Shown: piece by piece, positions 28,038-37,338 of the stretch | Layout: the number at the start of each line of letters is the position of its first letter | Position numbering within the stretch: the first letter of the stretch is position 1 | Assembly (NCBI GenBank): GCA_017647795.1 | Contig: JAGCJX010000012.1 | Coordinates: forward strand, 23,863 to 87,862 | Direction of reading: 5' to 3' | DNA length: 64,000 bases | DNA from: Bacteroidales bacterium | Lineage (GTDB): Bacteria > Bacteroidota > Bacteroidia > Bacteroidales > UBA932 | The notes under the pieces: generated by a model | Seen by the model: the letters and a program-made list of their open reading frames with translations, nothing else | What the model was told of the DNA's origin: nothing | The model's database searches: none | Program-made: the position numbers and the translations under genes

Positions 28038-28841
28038 ATGAAAAGATATGTTACGATGGTTTGTGCAGCCGTGATGATGTTGACGACTGCCTGCCAACAA
28101 TGGGAAGCCCCGCAGCCGGCAGAACCGGTGGTGATGGAACCCACGATGACCATTTCCGAGTTCAAACGTTTGTACACCGGAACCCCGCTGGAAATCTCCG
28201 ACGAGAACCTTGTGATTACAGGCATCGTGAACAGCAGCGATGCTTCCGGCAACTTCTACCGTTCTTTCTACATCCAGGATGAGACCGGTGGAATCGAAGT
28301 CAAAATCGGGAAAACCGGCCTGTACAATGACTATCCGGAAGGAATGCGTATTTATATCAAACCCAAATACTTGTGCTTGGGAGCTTACGGTGGAATGGTG
28401 CAGTTGGGAGGCGTCTCCACCGAAGAACGCTACGAAACCTCTTACATCGATGCCCAGTCCCTCATTGACCGGACGGTTTTCAAAGGAGAGGTGGGAGCCC
28501 CCCTTCAGCCTCAAGAAATTGCCACAGCTGCTGAAATCAACGATGCAATTTTGGGAAAATTAGTAACTTTGAAGGGTGCTAAGTATACCGGAGGCGACAA
28601 TGGCTTGAAGACTTGGGCCGTGGCCGAAGATACCGAAAACGGAATCGAAGCCAACTCGGGCAATCAGAATTTTGATTTGGGTGGCAAAAAGATCGTCGTT
28701 CGTAGCAGTGGCTATGCAGATTTTGCTACGCAATCTGTTCCGGAAATCGGAGCGGTCTGCGACCTGACCGGTATCATGACCAAGTACAACTCGACCTACC
28801 AACTGGTCCTGATTGACATTACAGGAGTAACAATTTTATAA
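28038..28841 (+). CDS. DUF5689-type lipoprotein (OB-like, putative nucleic-acid binding)
   Basis: The 267-residue protein has a lipoprotein signal (TTAC, Cys19) and then an OB-like domain: TISEFKRLYTG, NLVITGIVNSSDASGNFYRSF split over residues about 55-75, IQDETGGIEVKIG, and a second half with GKLVTLKGAKY and CDLTGIMTKYNSTYQL. These match the DUF5689 pattern also repeated in the 1442-residue lipoprotein. I chose ATG 28038 over 28032 because AGGAGG at 28026-28031 gives normal spacing only to the later start. It follows the receptor by 15 bases and probably serves as its surface ligand-binding subunit, the role SusD plays for glycans. That role is inference. Confidence 0.78.
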   Translation: MKRYVTMVCAAVMMLTTACQQWEAPQPAEPVVMEPTMTISEFKRLYTGTPLEISDENLVITGIVNSSDASGNFYRSFYIQDETGGIEVKIGKTGLYNDYPEGMRIYIKPKYLCLGAYGGMVQLGGVSTEERYETSYIDAQSLIDRTVFKGEVGAPLQPQEIATAAEINDAILGKLVTLKGAKYTGGDNGLKTWAVAEDTENGIEANSGNQNFDLGGKKIVVRSSGYADFATQSVPEIGAVCDLTGIMTKYNSTYQLVLIDITGVTIL

Positions 28842-28852
28842 ACAAAAGAGAT

Positions 28853-29509
28853 ATGAAGTTTTTTATTGACACAGCCAACCTCGATCAAATTCGTGAGGCG
28901 TATGAAATGGGTGTTTTGGATGGTGTAACCACCAACCCTTCCTTGATGGCGAAAGAAGGTATCAAAGGTACCGAAAACCAACACAAACACTATGTGGACA
29001 TCTGCAACATCGTAAACAGTGATGTAAGTGCAGAAGTGATTGCTACCGATTTCGAAGGTATGGTTCGCGAAGGTGAAGCATTGGCAGCCTTGAACGAACA
29101 CATCGTTGTGAAACTCCCTTGTACTGCAGACGGTATCAAAGCCGTGAAATACTTTGCAGGCAAAGGTATCCGTACCAACTGTACCTTGGTTTTCTCTGTG
29201 GGTCAAGCCTTGTTGGCTGCCAAAGCAGGAGCAACCTACGTCTCTCCGTTTGTGGGCCGTTTGGACGATGTGTGCCACGACGGTGTTGAATTGATTCGCA
29301 AGATCGTTGCTATGTACAACTACTACGGTTATACCACCGAAGTGTTGGCTGCTTCCATCCGCCACACCATGCACATCATTGATTGCGTAGAAGCAGGAGC
29401 TGATGTGGCTACTTGCCCGCTTTCTGCAATCAAAGGCTTGCTCAACCACCCGCTTACGGATGTGGGATTGAAGAAATTCTTGGAAGATTACAAGAAAGTA
29501 AACGGTTAA
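28853..29509 (+). CDS. fsa: Transaldolase-like fructose-6-phosphate aldolase
   Basis: The 218-residue protein matches the short transaldolase/FSA subfamily: MKFFIDTANLDQIREA at the start, GVTTNPSLMAKEG (24-36), the Schiff-base lysine in VVKLPCT (about 85), TLVFSVGQALLAAKAGA, and YVSPFVGRLDD. It either splits fructose 6-phosphate or exchanges C3 units as a transaldolase; the two activities are not separable by eye. It lies 11 bases after the DUF5689 gene and ends at a strong terminator, so it is likely in the same transcript. Its codon use is more biased than that of its neighbours. Pentose released from nucleic acids would pass through this step, an attractive but unproven link. Confidence 0.9.
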   Translation: MKFFIDTANLDQIREAYEMGVLDGVTTNPSLMAKEGIKGTENQHKHYVDICNIVNSDVSAEVIATDFEGMVREGEALAALNEHIVVKLPCTADGIKAVKYFAGKGIRTNCTLVFSVGQALLAAKAGATYVSPFVGRLDDVCHDGVELIRKIVAMYNYYGYTTEVLAASIRHTMHIIDCVEAGADVATCPLSAIKGLLNHPLTDVGLKKFLEDYKKVNG

Positions 29510-29533
29510 CCGCTTCCTTCAAGGAATAAACAG

Positions 29534-29582
29534 AGGGGATGACGAAAAGTCTTAAAGACAGATTCGCCATCCCCTTTCTTTT
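29534..29582 (+). terminator. Rho-independent terminator after fsa
   Basis: AGGGGATG (29534-29541) pairs with CATCCCCT (29568-29575), extended by CGAA/TTCG and holding an inner hairpin (GTCTT/AAGAC), followed by a T-rich run. Confidence 0.8.
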
Positions 29583-29773
29583 ATGCTTTTGTGACCTTGT
29601 GAACAAAAAGAGGGTGACTAAATTATACCCAAAATCGAAGTTACTTTTGACGTTTGATAACTCAAAAGATTCGGGACCTACATTTTGTTTTATATTCTAT
29701 AAAATCGTGATTATTCAATAAATGTAAATCGAAATGTAAACAACTGTGATTGGGTCGCCCCATTTAATTTATC

Positions 29774-29781
29774 TAATTTTG
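29774..29781 (+). promoter_or_regulatory. Promoter of the TPR/HTH regulator gene
   Basis: TAATTTTG matches TAnnTTTG, and TTG at 29750-29752 gives a 21-base spacer. The start codon follows 25 bases later. Confidence 0.55.
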
Positions 29782-29806
29782 TACAATTGTAAAAGTGTAA
29801 GGCAAA

Positions 29807-31735
29807 ATGAAGTTTAGGAGGTCTTCCTACAGAAAAGTACTGTTGTCGTTTTTAACGTTCCTGCTGTTGTGTTGGAGCTGTTTTGCCGATGAGAATTCCT
29901 TTCAACGAGCGAGGCAGTTGCAACAGGATGGCAGATACGATGAGGCGGTGGAGGCATTCAAGCTGTTCTTGATGCGACCTGAGCCTGGGATGAAATTTGT
30001 GGGGCAGGAGATCTCCTTGTATGCGGAGGCCTTGATGCAGATGATGAATACGTTTCAGGCCAAGGGAGAGCCGGAAGCGTGTATAACTGCCTTGCAGGAA
30101 CTCTTCCAGGCATCCCCGCTCCTACAGCGGGAATGTTTGCGGGATTACTATTCTGTGCTCGGCTATGCGTTATCACGAACCGAGAAGATGCAGGAAGCAA
30201 GGGAAGTAACGAGGAAGGTATTTACGTTGCCATTGCATCATCCTACTCCCGAGCGATATTTCCGGGATTATGCCTATGCGGCCGCTGTCTTTTACAGCAG
30301 TCCTGCGCATCAGGAGGAGGTGATTGAGTGGTGTGAAGAGGCCTTGTTGCAGGCCCAATCTTGCGACAAACGCTCTGGAAAACAATGGGTGACCTCGATG
30401 TTGGGGTCCCTCTACAAGCGTAGCGGACGACTCAATAAGGCATTGGATTTGTTTCAGCAGAGCCGCGAAGAGGCCTTGCAGCAAGGTGATGAGTTGGGCG
30501 TTCTGAACAGTCTTCACTCACAGATAGATTTGTTCTTGCATTGGGATGTGCCCGAATATGCCAACTTCTGTGCGAACGAAGCCATTCGGGTAGAGGAAGG
30601 CATGACAAAGAAGAATCCCATGGTATCAGCGCAGACCTATATCAGCAAGGGCCGGGCCATGTTGCAGTTGGGTGTAATGGATTCGGTTTCTTTCTATGTG
30701 CAAAAGGCGCGGAATTTCTGCACTTCCTTGCCGTACAATAGTGGTTCTGTGGATGTAGATCTCCTGCATGGAATGTATTTGGCACAGCAAGGGGGAGATT
30801 CTTTGCACTTGGGTATTCATGAACTTCAACAGGTAGTTCACCGAGGAACGGTCCTCAACCGTGCAAAGGCTTATCACCAGTTGGCACAGATTTACTTGAG
30901 GAATCACATGGGATATCAGGCAGAAATCATGCTGGACAGCATGAGTTTCTTATTGAACCAATCCTCTACCCAACTGTATATCCATGTAGATTATCAGCCG
31001 ATTTTGGAGCATTTCTTTAACAGCGGGAACCACCATCAGGTGGAACTTTATACCGGGATGATGCTTCTGGAGCAGAAGTCCTTGAAAGAGAAGAGGCTGA
31101 ATTTTAATTTGGTGGAAGCGATTGTGGAGCAGCAGACCCGACAGAAGCAACAGGAGTTGCAGATTCTGCAGCTTCAGCGCACCAATCAGCGACTTTGGTT
31201 TCTGGTTGTGGCTGCCGCAACGTTTTTCATCCTGGTCTTGATAGTAATTTTCCTTTTCCATCAAAAAAGGCAGCATAAAATCCAGATGAAGCAGGCCGCT
31301 GACAAGTTGGCCTTGTTGGCTGAGAAACTCCATCAGTCCAATGTTGAAAAGGATTTGATGTCGAAGGAAATCAACGATATTATGAGGGACAAGGATCGGC
31401 GGCAGGAATTGGAGACGTTGACTCCTTCCATTCTTTTGACGCAGGGCGAATCCAAGTTTCGCCAACGCTTTGAACTCTTGTATCCCCTCTTTCTCCCCCG
31501 ATTGCGGGAGCAGTTGCCGTCCATTACCCGTCGTGAGGAGCTGCTTTCCATGCTCATTGTTCTGAAACAGGATAACAAGGAAATCGCAGAATTGTTGGCC
31601 ATTGCTCCTCGAAGTGTCTTGATGCTCCGTCACCGGTTCCGCCAAAAATTGGGAATGTCAACGGATCATTCGCTGGAGTATTTTATTGAGACCATTCTGG
31701 AGCCCCGCCAACGTTCCGGCGAAGGGGATAAGTAA
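29807..31735 (+). CDS. Membrane-anchored TPR protein with C-terminal helix-turn-helix-like domain
   Basis: The 642-residue protein has an N-terminal signal sequence, a long helical TPR-like region (about 30-430, starting QRARQLQQDGRYDEAVEAFK), one transmembrane helix (about 461-483, LWFLVVAAATFFILVLIVIF), a coiled coil (about 485-530), and a C-terminal domain (about 560-635) ending ITRREELLSMLIVLKQ, NKEIAELLAIAPRSVLMLRH and RFRQKLG, which looks like a LuxR-type helix-turn-helix. This periplasmic-sensor/cytoplasmic-DNA-binding layout is common in Bacteroidota one-component regulators. It ends 37 bases before the efflux adaptor gene, so it probably controls the RND pump. The ligand is unknown, and direct DNA binding is inferred. 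Confidence 0.78.
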   Translation: MKFRRSSYRKVLLSFLTFLLLCWSCFADENSFQRARQLQQDGRYDEAVEAFKLFLMRPEPGMKFVGQEISLYAEALMQMMNTFQAKGEPEACITALQELFQASPLLQRECLRDYYSVLGYALSRTEKMQEAREVTRKVFTLPLHHPTPERYFRDYAYAAAVFYSSPAHQEEVIEWCEEALLQAQSCDKRSGKQWVTSMLGSLYKRSGRLNKALDLFQQSREEALQQGDELGVLNSLHSQIDLFLHWDVPEYANFCANEAIRVEEGMTKKNPMVSAQTYISKGRAMLQLGVMDSVSFYVQKARNFCTSLPYNSGSVDVDLLHGMYLAQQGGDSLHLGIHELQQVVHRGTVLNRAKAYHQLAQIYLRNHMGYQAEIMLDSMSFLLNQSSTQLYIHVDYQPILEHFFNSGNHHQVELYTGMMLLEQKSLKEKRLNFNLVEAIVEQQTRQKQQELQILQLQRTNQRLWFLVVAAATFFILVLIVIFLFHQKRQHKIQMKQAADKLALLAEKLHQSNVEKDLMSKEINDIMRDKDRRQELETLTPSILLTQGESKFRQRFELLYPLFLPRLREQLPSITRREELLSMLIVLKQDNKEIAELLAIAPRSVLMLRHRFRQKLGMSTDHSLEYFIETILEPRQRSGEGDK

Positions 31736-31772
31736 GAACACATAAAGAAGAACGTTAATTATAGATAATCTT

Positions 31773-32801
31773 ATGAAAAAGTTGATTTTGGTCGGCCTGG
31801 TGTTGATCGCGGTCTCTTGTGGAGGCAATCAGAAGCGGAAATCCACCCAAAAAGAACCGGTAAATGTCGGAGTATTGACGGTGACTCCCATGAGCTCCCA
31901 GTATTATAATGTGTATGTGGGTCAAGTGAAAGCTTCTGGTACGGCTCTCATTTCAACCAACCATGGTGGTGTCCTGGAGGCCATTCATGTCGGACAAGGC
32001 AGCCAAGTGAAGGCTGGTGATGTGCTGGCAGAGGTGACCTCCAAGAATGTGCTCGCTTCCTATGAAATCTCCCATGCAACCCTCAGACAAGCCGAAGACG
32101 GTTTTGAACGGGTCAAGAAGGTTCATGAGAGCGGTACTGTAGCGGATGTCAAGATGGTAGAAATCGAGACGCAATTGGCAAAAGCTCGTGCGGCTGCACG
32201 ATCTTCCGAAGAATCCCTGGAAGAGTGCAAGATCAAGGCTCCTTTCAACGGAACTGTCAGCAAGGTTCTGGTGGAGCGCGGTGTACATGTAAATCCGGGA
32301 TCGGCCATTTTGAAACTGGTGGATCTGTCCACCATTGAGATTGATATTCCTGTTCCCGAAGGGGAGATTGGACAGATTCGGGTGGGTCAGAAGGCCCTCA
32401 TCGATGTTCCTGCGTTGGGCCTCGTTGGCATTGAAGCGCAAGTAGCTTCAAAAGGTGTGGTGGCACTCTCTCCTTCCCATACGTATGAATGTATTCTTGT
32501 GCCTGAAAAACCGCAGACGGATCTTTTCCCGGGCATGGTTTGTAAGGTAAGACTGTCGAAGGAGTCAGATTCCTTGCGAATCGGCATCCCTGCCTCGGCT
32601 GTTGAGATGGATTCCGAAGGTAGATTTGTATGGACCGTCAAAGATGGTATCGTCGAAAAAACCTATGTCACCGTGAATGGTTACCAGGAGCGTGGTATCA
32701 TCGTCTCAGCTGGCTTGGAGCCGGGTGACAAGGTCATCGTCAAAGGTGGATCCAAAGTCAGCACCGGCATGAAAGTAAATACAGTTGAACAGGCACTCTA
32801 A
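31773..32801 (+). CDS. RND efflux periplasmic adaptor (membrane fusion protein)
   Basis: The 342-residue protein has a lipoprotein signal (IAVSC, Cys16). It then shows the adaptor order: beta-barrel strand (VYVGQVKASGTALIST), lipoyl half (GGVLEAIHVGQGSQVKAGDVLAEV), an alpha-hairpin, the second lipoyl half (CKIKAPFNGTVSKVLVERG), and a membrane-proximal domain (DGIVEKTYVTVNGYQERG). It links the inner-membrane pump to the outer-membrane channel. It is the first of three tightly spaced pump genes, 8 bases before the permease. Confidence 0.93.
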   Translation: MKKLILVGLVLIAVSCGGNQKRKSTQKEPVNVGVLTVTPMSSQYYNVYVGQVKASGTALISTNHGGVLEAIHVGQGSQVKAGDVLAEVTSKNVLASYEISHATLRQAEDGFERVKKVHESGTVADVKMVEIETQLAKARAAARSSEESLEECKIKAPFNGTVSKVLVERGVHVNPGSAILKLVDLSTIEIDIPVPEGEIGQIRVGQKALIDVPALGLVGIEAQVASKGVVALSPSHTYECILVPEKPQTDLFPGMVCKVRLSKESDSLRIGIPASAVEMDSEGRFVWTVKDGIVEKTYVTVNGYQERGIIVSAGLEPGDKVIVKGGSKVSTGMKVNTVEQAL

Positions 32802-32809
32802 TCAGACTT

Positions 32810-35800
32810 ATGAAAAAGGACAGCAACTTTGTCACAAGCGCAATCCAACATAGGAGATTGATCTATTTCCTGATTGCCATTATGGTTGCCTTCGGAATCT
32901 ACAGTCTGTTTGCAATCAATAAAGATGAATTCCCGACCTTCCAGATCAAGGATGGATTGGTCGTGGGGGTATACCCGGGTGCGAATGCCCAAGAGGTAGA
33001 AGAGCAACTTACCAAGCCTTTGGAGGAGATCCTGTTCAAGTTTGCAGAGGTGAATCGTACCACCTATTCTTATACCCAGGATGGGATCTGCTACATATTT
33101 GTCAAACTTCAGTGTCCCGCAAGACTGAAGAATGAAGTTTGGTCGAAAATCAAACTCAAACTGAATGCCTCCAGAATTTTCCTGCCCTCCGGTGTTCTGA
33201 CCGTGCAGGTGATGGATGAGTTCAGTGCCGTTTCTTCTGTTCTGCTTGCCTTGCAGTCCTCGGACAAGAGTTACCGGGAAATGGAAGAGTATGCCAACCA
33301 ATTGAAGGAAAAACTTTACAACATTCCGGAATTGTCAAATGTCAAGGTGTTGGGTACACAGAAAGAGGAGATCGCAGTGAAGATTGACAACGACCGGCTC
33401 TCGGCTTATGGTGTCAACTCCACCATGATGACCTTTGACTACCAGACGGCCGCCATGCAGACCATCAGCGGTAAGTTCAAGTCAGATTATATCAATGCTC
33501 CGATTCACATCGAAGGGAAATTGTCCACCGAAGAGGAAATCCGCGATCGGATCGTCTGGTCGGATCCGGAAGGTCACACCCTTCGGTTGAAGGACGTTGC
33601 TTCGGTTGAAAGACGATACAAGACTCCGACCTCCTACGTGGAGTACAATGGGAACAAGGCTCTGGTTATGTCCATTGAGATGCGTTCCGGCAACAACATC
33701 GTAACCTTTGGTCAGGAGATTGACAAGGTGGTTGAAGAATTTGCCCAAACGCTTCCGGACAGTGTCACCCTTACCAAAATTTCGGACCAGCCGAAGGTGG
33801 TCGATACTTCTGTGTGGGCCTTCGTACGGGACCTGGTGATTGCGATGATTGTCGTCATACTGGTTATGTTGATCCTTTTCCCGTTGAAATCCGCATTGAT
33901 AGCCAGTTCCGGTGTTCCGATTTGTACGGCCATTGCCATTGCCATCATGTACTTGATGGGGATGGACCTGAATACGGTGACCCTTGCGGCATTGATTGTG
34001 GTGCTGGGTATGATTGTGGACGACTCTGTCATTACGATGGACGGCTACATGGATAAGATCGGCAAAGGGATGAACCGCCTGGAAGCGGCCAGTTCTAGTA
34101 TGAAAGAACTGCTGGTTCCGATGTTGCTGTCGACAGCATCCATCAGTGCCATGTTCTTCCCGATGTTGGCTATCATGACAGATTATATGGGGGATTTTGT
34201 CAGACTCTTCCCCTGGATTATTACCATTGCGCTGGCCGCATCGCTGGTTTATGCCATTTTTGTGGTTCCTTCTTTGGAGGTCCGATTCATCAAGTCCTCA
34301 GACCAGGAGAAGAAATCGAAGTTTGCCATCGTACAGGAGAAGTTCTTTACAGTCTTGCAGAGAGGTTACGAATCCCTTCAGGCAAAATGCTTCCGTTTCC
34401 CGTTGGCAACGATTCTTGTCGGAGTCGGTTCGGTTGTTCTGGGTGTTTATCTGTTTACCAAAGTCAACATCCAGATGATGCCCATGGCTGTTCGTGACTG
34501 TTTTGCAATTGAAGTTTATCTTGATCCGAATGCTACCCTGAACCAGACCCGTGCTGTGTCGGACTCACTTCAGAAGGTACTCCTGAACGATGAGCGGATT
34601 ACTTCGGTAACCGCTTTTGTGGGAACCGGAACGCCGAGATTCCATGCGACATACGGTCCGAAGATTCCGGGTGAGTACTTTGCTCAAATGATTGTGAATA
34701 CGGTTGATCCGAAAGCAACCGATGCCGTCATTGAGGAGTATGAAAAGAAATACGAATACCATTTCCCCGAAGCACAGGTCCGATTCAAGCAGTTGGATTA
34801 TCAAGGGGTGACCGCTCCTATTATGGTGACGCTTCGAGGAGGCGAACACGAGCAGATGCGTCCTTTTGCGGATTCCATCAAGGCGTTTATGACGGAAAAA
34901 ATGCACCGAACCTTGAAGTGGGTGCACAGTGACTATGACAAGAGTGTGTCTACGGTATCCGTGGATTTGGATTCTGATGAGGCCTCTCGATTGGGTCTGA
35001 ACCGCGCACTGTTGTCGTTGTCCATTGCCAAAATCTTGAACGGTCAGACGGTCGCTTCGTATTGGGAAGGTGACAAGAGTATTCCGATTACGTTCTACAA
35101 CGATGCCATTTCTGAGGACAAGACCTATGAGGAATTGGGCAACCAACTGGTGTCAACGCCGATACCGGGGGTTTATGTTCCCTTGAGGCAGGTAGCGGAC
35201 GTTACTCCTTCTTGGCAACCGATCGGTCTGGCGCACTCCCACGGGGAACAATCCATCACGGTCTTTGCGGACTTGCAAAGGGGTAACAGCCAACCCAAGT
35301 CCATGAAGGAAATCCGGAAGTACATTGACCGTGAGATCAGACCCAACCTTCCGCCCCATGTGACCATCGATTATGAGGGCCTGACTGCCGTAAACCGGAT
35401 TGTACTTCCGCAAATCAACCTGGTATTGATCTGTGCTGCCCTGATTCTGTTCGGATTCCTATTGTATCACTTCAAGAAGATCATCCTGTCGGTACTCACC
35501 ATTGTCCTCAGTCTCCTTTGTGTATTTGGAGCCGCTTTCGGTCTTTGGATCTTCGACCTGGACTTCAGCATCACAGCCGTGCTGGGGGTCATCAGTCTGA
35601 TTGGTATTGTGGTGAGAAACGGTATCCTTATGTACGAGTATGCTGAGACTTTGCGGTTTGAACAAGGATACAGTGTGAAGGATGCCGCTATGGAATCTGG
35701 AAAACGCAGAATGCGTCCTATTTTCCTCACGACCTGTACAACCGCCCTCGGTGTGTTGCCTATGATTTTGAGTAAGGATGCTTTGTGGATGCCCATGGGC

Positions 35801-35923
35801 GTTGTCATTTGTTTTGGATCGTTGCTTTCCATCGTTCTGATTGTGGAAATCATGCCCGTATGTTATTGGCTGATATTCCGGAACGAGAAAAACGACACTT
35901 TTATGGAAGAATTGGAAAAATGA
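32810..35923 (+). CDS. RND efflux pump permease (AcrB/MMPL-type, HAE1-like)
   Basis: This 1037-residue inner-membrane proton antiporter has the twelve-span RND plan: TM1 near the N-terminus, a large periplasmic loop starting NKDEFPTFQIKDGLVVGVYP, TM2-6 (LVIAMIVVILVMLILFP; VLGMIVDDSVITMDGYMDK with the paired acidic residues for proton relay), a second loop, and TM7-12 (LIGIVVRNGILMYEYAETL; ESGKRRMRPIFLTT). With the adaptor and TolC protein on either side it forms a tripartite pump that expels compounds out of the cell. The substrate cannot be told. Its TGA stop overlaps the first possible ATG of the TolC gene. Confidence 0.93.
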   Translation: MKKDSNFVTSAIQHRRLIYFLIAIMVAFGIYSLFAINKDEFPTFQIKDGLVVGVYPGANAQEVEEQLTKPLEEILFKFAEVNRTTYSYTQDGICYIFVKLQCPARLKNEVWSKIKLKLNASRIFLPSGVLTVQVMDEFSAVSSVLLALQSSDKSYREMEEYANQLKEKLYNIPELSNVKVLGTQKEEIAVKIDNDRLSAYGVNSTMMTFDYQTAAMQTISGKFKSDYINAPIHIEGKLSTEEEIRDRIVWSDPEGHTLRLKDVASVERRYKTPTSYVEYNGNKALVMSIEMRSGNNIVTFGQEIDKVVEEFAQTLPDSVTLTKISDQPKVVDTSVWAFVRDLVIAMIVVILVMLILFPLKSALIASSGVPICTAIAIAIMYLMGMDLNTVTLAALIVVLGMIVDDSVITMDGYMDKIGKGMNRLEAASSSMKELLVPMLLSTASISAMFFPMLAIMTDYMGDFVRLFPWIITIALAASLVYAIFVVPSLEVRFIKSSDQEKKSKFAIVQEKFFTVLQRGYESLQAKCFRFPLATILVGVGSVVLGVYLFTKVNIQMMPMAVRDCFAIEVYLDPNATLNQTRAVSDSLQKVLLNDERITSVTAFVGTGTPRFHATYGPKIPGEYFAQMIVNTVDPKATDAVIEEYEKKYEYHFPEAQVRFKQLDYQGVTAPIMVTLRGGEHEQMRPFADSIKAFMTEKMHRTLKWVHSDYDKSVSTVSVDLDSDEASRLGLNRALLSLSIAKILNGQTVASYWEGDKSIPITFYNDAISEDKTYEELGNQLVSTPIPGVYVPLRQVADVTPSWQPIGLAHSHGEQSITVFADLQRGNSQPKSMKEIRKYIDREIRPNLPPHVTIDYEGLTAVNRIVLPQINLVLICAALILFGFLLYHFKKIILSVLTIVLSLLCVFGAAFGLWIFDLDFSITAVLGVISLIGIVVRNGILMYEYAETLRFEQGYSVKDAAMESGKRRMRPIFLTTCTTALGVLPMILSKDALWMPMGVVICFGSLLSIVLIVEIMPVCYWLIFRNEKNDTFMEELEK

Positions 35924-37263
35924 GATGCGAGATGAAAAAGATAGTATTGATCTGGATGTTTTTGGCAGCGGCTTTGGCCATGTCTGCGCAGGAAGTTCGC
36001 TTGAGTCTGCAGGATTGTATCAACCTGTCAGAGACCAACAATCCCTATATTAAGAATACTCATTTGGACGTATTGGCGGCACAAGCTCAGAAGAAAGAGG
36101 TGTTTGCCGAGTACTTCCCTCGTGTGTCATTCCGTGCGTTGGGTTTGTGGTCGCAGGACTATTTTATAGACATCGTACTTGGACCGGAATTGGGTGAGTT
36201 GGTGAGATCTTCCGAAGCGGTGGGATTTACCCAGTCTGGGATCCATGCCTCCATCTCCTTGATGCAACCGCTTTATGCAGGTGGAAGAATCCGTACGGGA
36301 AACAAACTCGCCAAAGTGGGTATCAAGGCAGCTGAACTCAAACACGAAGTGAATCTTCGGGAAAAACGCGAGGAGATTGAAAAAATGTATTGGGAGATTG
36401 TGGCCCTGGAGGAGAAGCGCAGTACTCTCAAGCACCTTGAAGAACTCTTGGATACACTCCACAAGGACGTTCTCAGTGGGATGGATGCCGGTGTTATCAC
36501 CGAATCGGACCAGATGCTGGTGAAAATGAAGCAGAACGAGCTCAAGAGTGGCAAGATTCAGTTGGAGGGAGGTATCAAACTGCTGAAGATGAATCTCTTC
36601 AATACCATTGGAATGGGATACTCATTTGTTGAGGAACTGGCTGATCCGATGAATCCCTACCTGGACGAGATTGTGTTGTCCGACCGGTTGTCCGCGTTGC
36701 TTCCGCCGTCTCATTATTACATTCCGGAGGAGGAATTTGCGGCAGGAGTGACGGAGACCGAACTCTTGGATGTCATGGTGGAAGCCAAGAAATTGGAAAA
36801 GAAACTGGCATTGGGCGAATACCTTCCGTCCGTCGGTGTCGGAGTCAGCTACGGTTATGCCAATTTTATGAATGATAACTTCAATGCTGTCGGTCTTGCC
36901 ACCATCAGCATTCCCATTTCCAATTGGGGAAAAGGTTCGCAACGGTTGAAGAGATTGGATTACCAGATTCAAAAGGCAGCCAATGAAAAAGAACACTTGA
37001 CTTCCCAACTCGTCTTGCAGGCGCGTCAGCTTTGGTTGAACCTCAATGTCGCCTGGGAACAGATGAAGGTTGCCGAGGAGAATGTTGCTCTTGCGCAAAA
37101 GACGGTTTACAACCAACTGTCCCAATTCAATGCGGGTCTGGTTCCGTTATCGGACCTGTTGATGAACCAGACCAGTTTGTTTGAAGCAACAGAGAATCTT
37201 ATCAGTAAGCAGATTGCGTACAGCAATGCCTTGACTGCATACAACGGAAGGAAGGCGGAATAA
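35920..37263 (+). CDS. TolC-family outer-membrane efflux channel
   Basis: The protein of about 447 residues has a signal peptide (MKKIVLIWMFLAAALAMSAQ) and the repeated long-helix/strand pattern of outer-membrane efflux proteins (NPYIKNTHLDVLAAQAQKKE and, in the second half, TAYNGRKAE). Two starts are possible: ATG 35920, which overlaps the pump stop as ATGA, or ATG 35932, which begins directly with MKK. I list the first because of the coupling overlap, but the second gives a more usual signal peptide. It completes the RND export system. Confidence 0.9.
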   Translation: MRCEMKKIVLIWMFLAAALAMSAQEVRLSLQDCINLSETNNPYIKNTHLDVLAAQAQKKEVFAEYFPRVSFRALGLWSQDYFIDIVLGPELGELVRSSEAVGFTQSGIHASISLMQPLYAGGRIRTGNKLAKVGIKAAELKHEVNLREKREEIEKMYWEIVALEEKRSTLKHLEELLDTLHKDVLSGMDAGVITESDQMLVKMKQNELKSGKIQLEGGIKLLKMNLFNTIGMGYSFVEELADPMNPYLDEIVLSDRLSALLPPSHYYIPEEEFAAGVTETELLDVMVEAKKLEKKLALGEYLPSVGVGVSYGYANFMNDNFNAVGLATISIPISNWGKGSQRLKRLDYQIQKAANEKEHLTSQLVLQARQLWLNLNVAWEQMKVAEENVALAQKTVYNQLSQFNAGLVPLSDLLMNQTSLFEATENLISKQIAYSNALTAYNGRKAE

Positions 37264-37338
37264 TAGGGGGGACTTGCAGCGAATCAGGGTGTTTTTGCAT
37301 CTATTGTTTGTTATTGATTCGCTTAATTTATCTTCTAT

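Larger units (their letters stand above)
29510..29806. other. Intergenic region with a terminator and promoter-like boxes, no gene seen
   Basis: Apart from the fsa terminator and the promoter of the next gene, this AT-rich stretch contains a second minus-7-like box TACTTTTG at 29642-29649 with no reading frame behind it. It could start a long leader or a small RNA; I see no conserved RNA fold that I recognise. Confidence 0.4.

Noticed and set aside
29539..29721. 60-codon frame after fsa
   Set aside because: It begins in the stem of the fsa terminator and has no motif.
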